DNA from: SKPT01 sp040905445
GTDB taxonomy: Bacteria; Planctomycetota; Phycisphaerae; Phycisphaerales; Phycisphaeraceae
DNA length: 64,000 nt
Reading direction: 5' to 3'
NCBI GenBank assembly: GCA_040905445.1
Contig: JBBDRN010000034.1
Location: 39,391 to 103,390 of the forward strand
How positions within the stretch are numbered: position 1 is the first letter of the stretch; the number at the start of each line of letters is the position of its first letter. The position numbers were made by a program, and so were the translations under genes. This document shows, in pieces, positions 8,196-16,267 of this stretch. A model generated the notes under the pieces. The model saw nothing but the letters and a program-made list of their open reading frames with translations, did no database searches and was not told the DNA's origin.

Positions 8196-9376
8196 CGCAG
8201 GGCGTAGGTCAGCGCCAGGAGAGCGTAGGCGGTGGTGAGGTTCGGGTCGCCTTCCATCCACCGGTCGGCGGGGTTGGTCCAGGAGCCGTCGTCGTTCTGT
8301 AGCTCCAGGAGCTGGTCGACGAGATCGGCCCGCCAGCGACGCTGCTCGCCCGCGGCAGTGGCGATCGTGGGCTCGCCCCAGGCGTGCAGGGCGCGTGCGA
8401 AGGTGTGGTAGTAGTAGTAGAGGCCCTGGTGCTGGACGTCGGCGGGCATGCCGGGGTTGCGTTCGAGGGTGTAGTTGTCGCGGATCCAGTCGAGGGCGGC
8501 GAGGACGCGCGGGTCGTCGCGGTCGAGGTCGGCGTAGAGGTAGCTCTTGAAGCCGGCATAGGTCATCGAGCCGTAGCTGCGCAGGCCGGAGACGGGTTGG
8601 CCTTCGCGGCCGCGTTCGACCTGGTCGGGGTTGGCCATCGACTGGGGCGTGCCGATGTGGTCGCTGTCGATGCTGGTGGCATAGATGAACCCGCCGTCGC
8701 GCTCGACGGTGTCGGCGTCGAACATGTCGTTGGCGTCGTGGCCCTGGAGGCGGGAGATGAACGCGACGGCCTGCTGGTAGGCGGGGTCGTCGCAGGCGAC
8801 GCCGGAGTCGTAGAGGGCCTGGACCATCGTCTGGACGTTGGAGAGGTCGGGCCTGCCGTGGTTGCCGTAGCCGACGCCGCCGTAGAACGGGTGGCTTTCG
8901 TCGATCGGGTTGCCCTGCGGGTCGACGTCGCCGACGGACCACTGCAGCTCGCGCAGGAAGGCTTGGGCGCCGGCGACGGCTTCGCTGACGCCGGGTCGGT
9001 GGGTCAGCTCCGCGAGGGTCGAGAGGGAGATGGCGGTGTTGTAGTTGGCGAGGATGCGGTCGTAGATGCCGCCGTCGTCCTGGACGTGGTCGAGGAGGAA
9101 TTCGACGCCGGCGTCGACGGCGGGGTCGCTGTCGGAGATGCCCGGCTGCTCGATCATGGCGAGGACGATCATGGCCGTGATCGCCGGGCCCGCGGGCTCG
9201 GGCGACCAGCTCCCGTCGTCGTTCTGGGCGTCGCGCAGGTAGGCGACGGCGCGGTCGATGGCCGCGCTGGCGGCATGGTAACGCTCGTCGTCGAGGGCGC
9301 GGGCGGGCGTGGCGGCGAGTGCGGCCAGCAAACCGACGAGACAGGCGACGGCGAGGGGGCGGGGGAGGGCTGCCAT
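8192..9376 (-). CDS. secreted prenyltransferase/squalene-oxidase-repeat protein
   Basis: The protein begins with a signal peptide (ALPRPLAVACLVGLLAAL, cleavage near ARA-LDD) and continues with repeated helical-barrel units carrying QNDDGSW (early and near the C-terminus) and QDDGGIYD. These are the QW-like motifs of the terpene-cyclase alpha/alpha toroid. Planctomycete secreted proteins of this type are common and mostly uncharacterised; they need not be cyclases. No DXDD motif is visible, so true squalene cyclase activity is unlikely. Length 394 residues. The ATG at 9376 is chosen for the signal peptide; the frame stays open upstream. A TACAAT hexamer lies seven bases upstream. The stop codon lies within repeat family 1. 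Confidence 0.8.
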   Translation of the reverse strand: MAALPRPLAVACLVGLLAALAATPARALDDERYHAASAAIDRAVAYLRDAQNDDGSWSPEPAGPAITAMIVLAMIEQPGISDSDPAVDAGVEFLLDHVQDDGGIYDRILANYNTAISLSTLAELTHRPGVSEAVAGAQAFLRELQWSVGDVDPQGNPIDESHPFYGGVGYGNHGRPDLSNVQTMVQALYDSGVACDDPAYQQAVAFISRLQGHDANDMFDADTVERDGGFIYATSIDSDHIGTPQSMANPDQVERGREGQPVSGLRSYGSMTYAGFKSYLYADLDRDDPRVLAALDWIRDNYTLERNPGMPADVQHQGLYYYYHTFARALHAWGEPTIATAAGEQRRWRADLVDQLLELQNDDGSWTNPADRWMEGDPNLTTAYALLALTYALR

Positions 9377-9383
9377 GGTGCCG

Positions 9384-9389
9384 ATTGTA
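9384..9389 (-). promoter_or_regulatory. -10-like TACAAT abutting a start codon
   Basis: TACAAT on the minus strand ends seven bases before the ATG at 9376, leaving no room for a ribosome-binding site. It fits the same leaderless pattern as four other genes here. No -35 match. Confidence 0.35.
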
Positions 9390-9448
9390 GCGGCTGGGGC
9401 GATGGTGACGCCCCCACGGCCCGGGCCGGGCAAGCCGCGGGAGAAGCA

Positions 9449-9478
9449 TTTACGTGGGCGTGGTGCGGGAGGTATGAT
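9449..9478 (+). promoter_or_regulatory. possible promoter for the GH16 gene
   Basis: TTTACG, an 18-bp spacer, then TATGAT at 9473-9478, ending about 40 bp before the ATG at 9520. The -35 is a partial match only. Confidence 0.35.
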
Positions 9479-9519
9479 TAGAGATGCGTTTTGCACCATT
9501 CGGGGAGGGAGGTCCAGGC

Positions 9520-10587
9520 ATGAAGCATTCGAGCAGTGTCGTGGCGGGCGCGTTGGCCGCCGGTCTTGTCCATGTTGTGCTGGCGAGCCCGGCCGCGGCC
9601 GTTGACCCGTCGCAGTACGACTTCTTCGAGGACTGGAGCAACGGCATCAACACGAGCAAGTGGCGCGTGGCCACCTGGTCCGAGCACGGCGGCCAGACCG
9701 GGCGGGACCGCACCTACGTCGAGGACGGCAAGCTGAACATGGTCTTCGTCAACGACCCCGACGAAGGCTATCTCAGCTCCGCCATCCAGACGATCAAGGA
9801 GGACTTCGGCTTCGGTCGGTGGGAGTCGAGCCTCAAGCCCTCCGACGTGCCCGGCGTGCTCAACTCGATGTACACCATTGACTGGAGCGGCGGCCTGGGT
9901 CAGCAGCAGCCGACGCGGCAGGAGATCGACATCGAGTTCCTGACCCGCACCTTCGACGACCAGTACCCCGGCGAGGTGTGGCTGGCGATGCACGCGAGCG
10001 GCAAGCAGTCGACCCACGGCACACACCCGCTCGATCTCAACCCGTCCGAGCAGTTCAACACCTGGGGCTTCGAGATCCGCCCCACGCACCTGGAGTACTT
10101 CGTCAACGACCAGGTGCTGTTCACGTATGTTTATGCCGAGAACGACATCGCCTTCGATGCGCCTTACATGCTCAAGTACAACGTCTGGACGAGCACGGGG
10201 TGGTGGATCGATGGCCCGCCGCCGCCGGGCGTGGAGACGACCTACCAGATCGACTGGGTCGGCTTCACGGAGCTCGAGAACCTTGGGCCGATGGCGGCCG
10301 ACAGCAACGTCGACGGCGGCCGCGACGCCACGGACGTGGCGGCGTTCGTGCTGGCGCTGACGAACCCGGCGGCATACGAGGCGACGTACGGCGTGGACCC
10401 GGCCGCTGCGGGCGACGTCAACGGCGACGGCGTGCTGGATGCCCTGGACGTCGTGGGGTTCGTAACCCTGATCACCAACCATGCGGTGCCGGCGCCGGTG
10501 GGGTCGGCGGTGCCGGAGCCGGGCACATTGGCGCTGGTGGGGCTGGGCGCGCTGATGTTCCTGCGGCGGGACCGGCGGGCGTGGTGA
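9520..10587 (+). CDS. secreted GH16-type glycoside hydrolase with dockerin-like repeat and PEP-CTERM tail
   Basis: 355 residues. Signal peptide at 1-27. The catalytic beta-jelly-roll follows with the GH16 signature EIDIEF (two acids in ExDxE spacing) near residue 138, preceded by FGFGRWES and followed by WGFEIRP, both typical of endo-acting GH16 enzymes on beta-glucans, agar or carrageenan. Residues 265-335 resemble a type I dockerin (calcium-loop GDVNGDGVLDALDV; first loop degenerate ADSNVDGGRDATDV). The end is a PEP-CTERM sorting signal: VPEPGTLALVGLG, hydrophobic stretch, RRDRR. The ATG at 9520 has GGGGAGGGAGG about eight bases upstream. Exported and then processed by an exosortase, probably at the cell surface. 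Confidence 0.9.
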   Translation: MKHSSSVVAGALAAGLVHVVLASPAAAVDPSQYDFFEDWSNGINTSKWRVATWSEHGGQTGRDRTYVEDGKLNMVFVNDPDEGYLSSAIQTIKEDFGFGRWESSLKPSDVPGVLNSMYTIDWSGGLGQQQPTRQEIDIEFLTRTFDDQYPGEVWLAMHASGKQSTHGTHPLDLNPSEQFNTWGFEIRPTHLEYFVNDQVLFTYVYAENDIAFDAPYMLKYNVWTSTGWWIDGPPPPGVETTYQIDWVGFTELENLGPMAADSNVDGGRDATDVAAFVLALTNPAAYEATYGVDPAAAGDVNGDGVLDALDVVGFVTLITNHAVPAPVGSAVPEPGTLALVGLGALMFLRRDRRAW

Positions 10588-10617
10588 GTGCGGCGGGGGG
10601 TGTGGCGGGCGCGAGGC

Positions 10618-10720
10618 GTAGAGTCCGCTGTGCGGACGCTCCGCGACCCGTGGTAATCGTCAACCGGTAGCCGGCGCGGCGGTTGCTGGCGCCGAGAAGG
10701 TCCGCACAGCGGACCCTACA
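10618..10720. repeat. palindromic element family 1, copy 2
   Basis: Arms at about 10618-10638 (GTAGAGTCCGCTGTGCGGAC) and 10697-10720 (AAGGTCCGCACAGCGGACCC), separated by about 58 bp. It lies between the convergent GH16 and GT2 genes. Confidence 0.8.
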
Positions 10721-10730
10721 TTGATCGCGC

Positions 10731-11642
10731 TCACGCCGCGTGCAGGCGGTGGGGGCCTGTCTCGTTCGCGTCGCGGCTGAGCAGCATCCGCCGATAGTGG
10801 GCGTAGCCCAGCCACCAGGGGTGACGCAGCAGTTGCTGCCAGAGGATGCGGCGGGTGTCGTCGCGGCGGGCCTCGGCTTCGGCGAGGGTGTAGATGCAGC
10901 GCCGCTCATCGCAGTTGCGCGCAAGCTGCGCCTGTTCCCGCCGCGGCAGATGGCGCGCGTGGCGGGCGGCGACGTCGATGAACTCCCGGCCCTGGCGCAG
11001 GACTTCGCGCATCGAGCGCACGGCGGGCGATTCGTGCCGCGCGGCCAACGGCAGGCTCGCGATGCCGGGGCTGAGCCCGCGGCCGAGCAGCCGGGCGTGC
11101 AGGTCGTAGTCGAAGGCGTAGCGGTAATGGGCGTCGAACGCGTCGTCGCCGTCGAGCAACTCGCGGCGGTAGAAGCAGGCGGCCCGGGGCAGCACGCCCG
11201 AGTCGTGGGCGAGGAAGCTCACGAGCGAGTTGGGCGGTTCGGCGCGGACCTGCCCGAGCTGCTCGTCATGCGGGCCGAGGTCGACGCAGTCGCCGACGAG
11301 CCAGCGCGGGCCGGCGTCGTCGTCGAGGCGGTCGGCGACCTCGTGCAGGGTGTGGGGCAGGTAGACGTCGTCGCTGGGCAGAATGCCGACGATGTCGCCG
11401 CGGGCGCGGGCGAGCGCGGCGTTGATCGCCTCGGCGGGGCCGGCGTCTGGTTCGCTGCGCCAGGAGGCGAGCTCGTCGGCGTAGCGCTCGATGATGTCGA
11501 GGCTGTCGTCACGCGAGCCGCCGTCGGCGACGATGTACTCAACGTCCGGATAATCCTGGTCAAGCACGCTGCAGATCGTGCGCTCCAGGTAGGCGGCGTT
11601 GTTGAGGTTCGGCGTGATGATGGTGAAGGTGGGTCGCGTCAT
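10731..11642 (-). CDS. family 2 glycosyltransferase
   Basis: 303 residues, GT-A fold. It starts with FTIITPNLNNAAYLERTI and continues with QDYPDVEYIVADGGSRDDS, the nucleotide-sugar-binding part, then GDIVGILPSDDVYLP, where the DD pair is the metal-binding DxD equivalent. The ATG at 11642 opens the domain directly; the frame is open for 71 more codons upstream but encodes junk over an AT-richer stretch. No membrane segment, so cytoplasmic. Likely transfers sugar to an exopolysaccharide or surface glycan; donor and acceptor cannot be read from sequence. It is a single-gene unit facing the GH16 gene. Confidence 0.88.
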   Translation of the reverse strand: MTRPTFTIITPNLNNAAYLERTICSVLDQDYPDVEYIVADGGSRDDSLDIIERYADELASWRSEPDAGPAEAINAALARARGDIVGILPSDDVYLPHTLHEVADRLDDDAGPRWLVGDCVDLGPHDEQLGQVRAEPPNSLVSFLAHDSGVLPRAACFYRRELLDGDDAFDAHYRYAFDYDLHARLLGRGLSPGIASLPLAARHESPAVRSMREVLRQGREFIDVAARHARHLPRREQAQLARNCDERRCIYTLAEAEARRDDTRRILWQQLLRHPWWLGYAHYRRMLLSRDANETGPHRLHAA

Positions 11643-11802
11643 GGGGCGCCTCGTGGTGGAGATGGCGATCGGTCGGATGACAAGAGGACTATCGGCCGCG
11701 GCACAGGCGGACTGAAGCGCCTTGCTTGCCTGATCGATACAGGCGGGCGTTTGGGTGTGCGGATCGGCAAACGGCACGCGCCGGTTATCGGTCCCGCGCG
11801 TG

Positions 11803-11832
11803 TTCAACATCGCGGCTGGACCATGGTACGAT
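11803..11832 (+). promoter_or_regulatory. possible promoter for the BNR protein
   Basis: TTCAAC, an 18-bp spacer and TACGAT at 11827-11832. The expected start of transcription is about 100 bp before the ATG at 11944. Weak match. Confidence 0.3.
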
Positions 11833-11887
11833 CGCAGTGCCTGGCGACGGCGCATATGGATGAGCTCCGCAGTTCCACAAGGCGTGG

Positions 11888-11925
11888 CGCCCGGGCACTG
11901 GTGGACAAGTCACCCTTTCCGAAGC
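11888..11925 (-). repeat. repeat family 3 (GTGCCACGG-GGCTTGTCCACC type), diverged copy
   Basis: Read on the minus strand the segment contains CTTGTCCACCAGTGCCCGGG and a GCGCCACGC end, a rearranged relative of the element at 50102-50134. It lies in the leader of the BNR gene. Confidence 0.4.
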
Positions 11926-11943
11926 CTTGTGTTGGAGTGACGC

Positions 11944-13275
11944 ATGACGTATCCCCGCATTCCCGGTTATCGCGCGATCTGGTTCGACCTCGGCCAGCGG
12001 ACCGAGTTCGGCTCCAAGTACTCCGGCGCGCTGGCGACCTACACGTCCAACCACGTGCCGCTGGCGGTCTACGCGCCCGAGGTGAACAAGACGTTCTTCG
12101 TCTACGGCGGCACGCCCGCGGCCGATGAGCGCCACCTGCTGTGCATGCTCGGCTGTTACGACCACAACACCGGCGAGCTGCCGCAGCCCGTCGTCGTGCA
12201 CGACAAGCAAGGCGTCGACGACCCGCATGACAACCCGGTGCTGCAGATCGGGCCCGATGGGCGGTTGTGGGTCTTCGTCGCCGGGCGCGGGCGCACGCGG
12301 CCGGGCTTCGTCTATCGCGGCGTCGAGCCCTACAGCATTGACAACTTCGAGCTGCTGCGCGAGGCGGAGATCTGCTATCCCCAACCGTGGTGGGGGGCGG
12401 ATGGCCGGTTGCTGCTGCTGTTGACGAAGTACACCGGCGTGCGCGAGCTGTACTGGAGCGTGACGAGCGACGGCGTGACGTGGAGCGAAGACCGCAAGCT
12501 CGCCGGCATGGGCGGCCACTACCAGGTCAGCGACGCGCGCGGTGGGCGCGTCATCACCGCCTTCCAGATGCACCCCGAGGGAAACGTCGACCGGCGCACC
12601 AACCTCTATTTCACGCAGTCCGACGACGTGGGCGAGACGTGGCGCAACGTGCAGGGCGACGTGCTCGACCTCCCCCTGACCGACCCGCACGGGCCGGCGC
12701 TGGTGCGCGATTACGCCAGCGAGGGCTTGCTCGTGTACTTGCACGACATCAACTTCGACGCGGCGGGCAACCCGGTGGTGCTCTACATCACGAGCCGGGA
12801 CTGGCGGCCGGGGCCGAGCGGCGACCCGCGCACGTGGACGGTCGCGCATTGGCGCGGCGACAAGTGGGCGTTTCACGAGATCACGACGTCAACGCACAAC
12901 TATGATTGCGGGTGCATCCATGTCGAGGCGGATGGCACGTGGCGCGTGATCGGGCCGACGGAAACGGGGCCGCAGCACTGGGGCACGGGCGGCGAGATCG
13001 CGATGTGGGTCAGCGACGACCAGGGGACGACGTGGCGCAAGACGCGGCAGCTCACGGCCAACAGCGTGTACAACCACGCCTACGTGCGTCGGCCGGTCAA
13101 CGCGCACCGCGAGTTCTACGGCTACTGGTCGGATGGTGATCCGGACGCGTTCTCGCCGTCGCGGCTGCATTTCGTGGATCAGCAGGGCGAGCGCGTGCGC
13201 CGCCTGCCGAATGAGATGACCGCCGCGGCGCAACCGCCCGAGGTTGTCGATTGCAGCAGCGACGCACAGGTTTAA
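11944..13275 (+). CDS. BNR-4 repeat beta-propeller protein (polysaccharide-active, possibly lyase or sialidase-like)
   Basis: 443 residues without a visible signal peptide. Aspartate-box-like repeats occur (SDGVTWSED; SDDVGETWRN; SDDQGTTWRK), each T-x-W following an Asp-rich turn, as in six- or seven-bladed propellers. The BNR_4 group includes polysaccharide lyases acting on ulvan-like uronic acid polymers as well as unassigned members. A GH88-type unsaturated uronyl hydrolase lies 2 kb away, which fits a lyase role, but this is inference. Candidate catalytic residues include the conserved DDPHDNP, WWGADGRL and STHNYDCG segments. The ATG at 11944 has GGAG about seven bases upstream. Confidence 0.75.
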   Translation: MTYPRIPGYRAIWFDLGQRTEFGSKYSGALATYTSNHVPLAVYAPEVNKTFFVYGGTPAADERHLLCMLGCYDHNTGELPQPVVVHDKQGVDDPHDNPVLQIGPDGRLWVFVAGRGRTRPGFVYRGVEPYSIDNFELLREAEICYPQPWWGADGRLLLLLTKYTGVRELYWSVTSDGVTWSEDRKLAGMGGHYQVSDARGGRVITAFQMHPEGNVDRRTNLYFTQSDDVGETWRNVQGDVLDLPLTDPHGPALVRDYASEGLLVYLHDINFDAAGNPVVLYITSRDWRPGPSGDPRTWTVAHWRGDKWAFHEITTSTHNYDCGCIHVEADGTWRVIGPTETGPQHWGTGGEIAMWVSDDQGTTWRKTRQLTANSVYNHAYVRRPVNAHREFYGYWSDGDPDAFSPSRLHFVDQQGERVRRLPNEMTAAAQPPEVVDCSSDAQV

Positions 13276-13345
13276 AGCGCGTTCAATCCAACCATAAGGG
13301 GGTGCCATGGATGGCTTGTCCACCAGCGTCCGCCGTCCGCGAAGC
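13275..13345 (+). repeat. mixed repeat: family 2 leader followed by family 3 core
   Basis: AAGCGCGTTCAATCCAACC is close to the leader found at 25181 and 51641 (GAGCGCCTTCAAYCC). It is followed by GGTGCCATGGATGGCTTGTC and CACCAGCG, matching the family 3 core. It sits between the BNR gene and the convergent membrane protein gene. Confidence 0.5.
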
Positions 13346-13376
13346 CCCGGTGGGCACGCCATCGGCGCCACCCCGC

Positions 13377-13907
13377 TTATGGTCGCGTGCTGCGGCGCAG
13401 TCCAGCGACCATCGCTCCGGCAACGGCGAGCGCTGCGCCGGCGGCCCAGACCCAGCCGATGAGCTTCGCACCGCCGACCTCCACGTATAGCACGCGAGCG
13501 GCGTGGTGCCATGACACGATTTCCACGGCGTAGGCCGCGAGCACGACGGCGAGGCCGGCGTGGGCGAGCGCGACTGCGACGCCGCCGGCGCGTGCGGCCC
13601 GGGCGATCCACCAGCCGGCGACGGCCGCCGCGACGGGGGCGAGCAGCAGCAGGACGAGCGTCTGCACACCGCGACGCTGGTCGTACCAGTCGGCATCGCG
13701 GGCCCGGCCGCGGACGAGGTCGGTGATGTCGAACCGCGTGCCGACGAGGATGTCGATCCACAGCAGCGCGAACGCGGCGGTGGCGATGAGCCACCAGCGG
13801 CCTGCGCCAGCACCGCGCCGTCCGGGCGTCGGGCGGGCGAACGTGGCGGCGAACGCGCATGCCACGGCCGCCGCGGCGAAGGCGATCAGACCCAGCTCAC
13901 GCGTCAC
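13377..13907 (-). CDS. hypothetical four-helix membrane protein
   Basis: 176 residues with four hydrophobic segments (about residues 5-24, 38-55, 82-100 and 105-160, the last likely two helices). The loop after the second helix is basic (RGRARDADWYDQRR) and invariant-looking. The start is a GTG at 13907 with GAGG about eight bases upstream. No known domain recognised. Codon usage is normal for the region. It is a lone gene between the BNR protein and the GH88-like enzyme. Confidence 0.65.
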   Translation of the reverse strand: MTRELGLIAFAAAAVACAFAATFARPTPGRRGAGAGRWWLIATAAFALLWIDILVGTRFDITDLVRGRARDADWYDQRRGVQTLVLLLLAPVAAAVAGWWIARAARAGGVAVALAHAGLAVVLAAYAVEIVSWHHAARVLYVEVGGAKLIGWVWAAGAALAVAGAMVAGLRRSTRP

Positions 13908-14018
13908 GGCGACACCTCGCCGCGGCGTGTGCCAAGGGCGTGGGCGGTGCGGTGGCCATCACCAGGTGTCGGGTGGAAGGAACAGCCCGATAAGCGTCCA
14001 TGCGCGAGGCTCCGTCCA

Positions 14019-14056
14019 AAATGGGAGCCACGGGTGGCTTGCCCACCCGTGGTTCA
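14019..14056 (+). repeat. repeat family 3, copy near the GH88-like gene
   Basis: GGAGCCACGGGTGGCTTGCC continues into CACCCGTGGTTCAA. CCACGGGTGG and CCACCCGTGG form a 10-bp stem around a short CTTG-type loop. It lies just past the 3' end of the minus-strand GH88-like gene and could act as its terminator, though no T-run follows. Confidence 0.55.
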
Positions 14057-14065
14057 ACGCAGAGC

Positions 14066-15463
14066 CTACGGTTGATCGAAGAACGTGGGATACGGCCCGC
14101 CGTCGCCCATGCGCTTGATGAGGTTGGCGAGCTCCAGCAGGTGGTAGTCGCCCCACATGCTCGACTCGTGGCAGGGGGCTTTGCGGCCCCTCGGCACGTT
14201 GTCCCAGCCGTTGGGCCGGTGGTAGATCGAGTGCAGCAGCAGGCCCTGGTGGCTGTCCTCGGTGGCGAGGTAGGGCTCGGCGAAGAGCGTGCGGGCGATG
14301 GTCAGGCCCGCCTGCCTGTAGCGCTGGCCCTTGCGGCCTCCGAGGTATTGGCCGAGGCGGATGAGCCCCTGTGCGGTGATGGCGCTGGCGGTCGAGTCGA
14401 CCGGCTCGTGGTCGTTGTAGGGCTCGGCGGGCGCGTGGCGCCAGTCGCCGAGGTTCACGAGCCCCGGCGCGCCGTCGTCCCAGTAGGTGATGCCGTCGGG
14501 CGTGGCGCAGTCGTCGATATAGTGGTCGGCGGTGGCGCGGGCGGCTTTTTCAAAGACGTTGACGACGTCGGACTTGCTCAGGCCGCAGGCTTTCTTGATC
14601 TCGTTGGTGTTGAGCGTCTTGAGAAACTCGAGCTCTTCGGCGTAGCCGACGACGGCCCAGGCGAGGCCGCGCGTCCACGTGCTGAAGGGTGAGTAGCCCT
14701 GCTGCGTCGATCGGCAACGGAACTGGCCGTCGTTGCGGTTGAAGATGCCTTCGTGGGCGGTGCGGCCGCGGACGTCGTAGGTGTGCTGGGACTCGCCGAA
14801 GAAGACGATGTACTTCGCGGTCGTGAGCGCGTGGGCGATGGTGCGGCCGAGGAGGTTGATCTTTTCGTCGTGCTCGCCCATGAGCACGTGGCCGAGCTGG
14901 TGCGCGACGCCGAGGATGCGGATCGTGCGCATGGTGTCGATGAACAGCGACTGCGGGCCGTTGAATGAGCAGATGTAGCCGCCGCCGTCCATCGGGTCTT
15001 CGTCGGCGGTGGTGGACCATCGTGCGGCCTGGACGGCGCCGCTGGTTTTGATGGCCATCTCGTAGAAGTTCTTTTCCCACGCGTCGTGGGGGATGCGGCC
15101 TTCGAGCATGAGTCGGCGGAGATTGCCATAGGTCGAGAGGTTGTTGAAGCCGTGGTCGTGGACGCCGACGTGCGAGACGTGCGGGGCCATGAGCTCGAGC
15201 GTACGTGTGCGGCCGAGCTCGAGCATTTCACCATCGCCGGTGGCGTCGAAGGTGAGGATGGCGCAGCCGTACTGGAAGCCCTGGGTCCACTCGGTCCAGC
15301 CGCGGGTGGCGTATTTGCCGTTGACGGTGTAGACGGGCGTGCCCTTGCTGGCGTCCCAGGTGCGGTCGATGTCGCGGGCCTTTTGCCCGGCGAGCTTGAA
15401 GACGCGCTGGATGGCAGTCTGGAGGTCAGCGGGCTTGAGCTTGTCGTCGATCTGGATGGACAA
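14066..15463 (-). CDS. GH88-family unsaturated uronyl hydrolase-like protein
   Basis: 465 residues with the (alpha/alpha)6 toroid pattern of GH88. The start of the barrel is WTEWTQGFQYGCAIL, followed by HVGVHDHGFNN, equivalent to the HHDLGF region carrying a catalytic Asp, and DDCATPDGITYWDDGAP with DSTASAITAQGLI. These enzymes remove 4,5-unsaturated uronic acids from oligosaccharides released by polysaccharide lyases. The start is taken as TTG at 15463 because an AAGGA site lies about seven bases upstream and no ATG or GTG suits; the longer frame upstream enters hisI territory. No signal peptide, so cytoplasmic. It follows hisI on the same strand with 71 bp between. Confidence 0.82.
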   Translation of the reverse strand: MSIQIDDKLKPADLQTAIQRVFKLAGQKARDIDRTWDASKGTPVYTVNGKYATRGWTEWTQGFQYGCAILTFDATGDGEMLELGRTRTLELMAPHVSHVGVHDHGFNNLSTYGNLRRLMLEGRIPHDAWEKNFYEMAIKTSGAVQAARWSTTADEDPMDGGGYICSFNGPQSLFIDTMRTIRILGVAHQLGHVLMGEHDEKINLLGRTIAHALTTAKYIVFFGESQHTYDVRGRTAHEGIFNRNDGQFRCRSTQQGYSPFSTWTRGLAWAVVGYAEELEFLKTLNTNEIKKACGLSKSDVVNVFEKAARATADHYIDDCATPDGITYWDDGAPGLVNLGDWRHAPAEPYNDHEPVDSTASAITAQGLIRLGQYLGGRKGQRYRQAGLTIARTLFAEPYLATEDSHQGLLLHSIYHRPNGWDNVPRGRKAPCHESSMWGDYHLLELANLIKRMGDGGPYPTFFDQP

Positions 15464-15534
15464 TGGTCGGTCCTTCGAGTGTCGCCACGAATGAAGAAAG
15501 CGAAAGATATCACAGAGCGTGCTGTGGTTGTTCC

Positions 15535-15939
15535 TTAGCTGCCGTACACCTTGCCGGGGTCGAAGACGCGCTGCTCGACGAACGCGAGGCGGCCCCGGTC
15601 GTCGGCGGCGCGGTAGAAGCAGGTGTGGTAGCCGGCGTGGCAGGCCGGGCCGTGCGCCTTGCAGCGCAGCAGGACGGTGTCCTGGTCGCAGTCGACGCGG
15701 GCTTCGACGACCTCCTGCGTGTGGCCGGACGACTCGCCCTTGACCCACATCCGGTCGCGCGATCGCGAGTAGAACGTGGCTTTGCGCGTGCGCAGGGTCT
15801 GGTCGAGCGCGGCCTGGTTCATCCAGCCCATCATCAGCACCTCGCCCGTGTCCGCGTTCTGAACAATCGCGGGGACGAGGCCCTGGTCGTTGAACTTGAC
15901 GTCAAGGGTGGTCGAGGTCTCGCGGTCGGCGGCGGGCAT
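15535..15939 (-). CDS. hisI: phosphoribosyl-AMP cyclohydrolase
   Basis: 134 residues, the size of a stand-alone HisI. It catalyses the third step of histidine synthesis, opening the ring of phosphoribosyl-AMP. The metal- and substrate-binding motifs are intact: MMGWMNQAAL, SRSRDRMWVKGESSGH, VDCDQDTVLLRC and GPACHAGYHTCFYR. The zinc ligands (Cys in DCDQD and the C-x6-C pair ACHAGYHTC) are present. The ATG at 15939 begins the protein; upstream frame extension is antisense to the PEP-CTERM gene. No other his genes adjoin it. Confidence 0.97.
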   Translation of the reverse strand: MPAADRETSTTLDVKFNDQGLVPAIVQNADTGEVLMMGWMNQAALDQTLRTRKATFYSRSRDRMWVKGESSGHTQEVVEARVDCDQDTVLLRCKAHGPACHAGYHTCFYRAADDRGRLAFVEQRVFDPGKVYGS

Positions 15940-15981
15940 GGGGGGCCTTTTCGCAAGGTGGTTGGGCTTGTGGGGGGGCGA

Positions 15982-15987
15982 ATTATA
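15982..15987 (-). promoter_or_regulatory. -10 hexamer for hisI
   Basis: A perfect TATAAT on the minus strand, ending about 43 bp before the hisI ATG, in an otherwise GC-rich stretch. The -35 position is not recognisable. Confidence 0.45.
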
Positions 15988-16056
15988 CAGGCTCCACCCG
16001 CCCGCCGCGCGACGACGAGTCGCCCGGCGGGGTGGGGCGGGGTGCGAGGCTGACCC

Positions 16057-16086
16057 TTGACCGGGATCAGCCGGCCTTGTCATACT
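16057..16086 (+). promoter_or_regulatory. candidate promoter for the small PEP-CTERM protein
   Basis: TTGACC, then 17 or 18 bp, then TCATAC/CATACT. Transcription would start about 175 bp before the ATG at 16268, leaving a long leader. Confidence 0.4.
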
Positions 16087-16267
16087 GATGGAGGCCGTTC
16101 CCGCCACGGCGAGGCCGCGACTCATCCTCTCGCCACGCGGCGGAGGTCCGCAGCCCGCAAGCCCTGCCCGGCTCCCTCTCCGTTCTGCCCGACCCTTCAG
16201 ACCTGACAGTGGCCCCATGCGCGGTGCATGGCCCGTCAGCGTCCGGTTTCCTTCAACCAGGAGAAGC

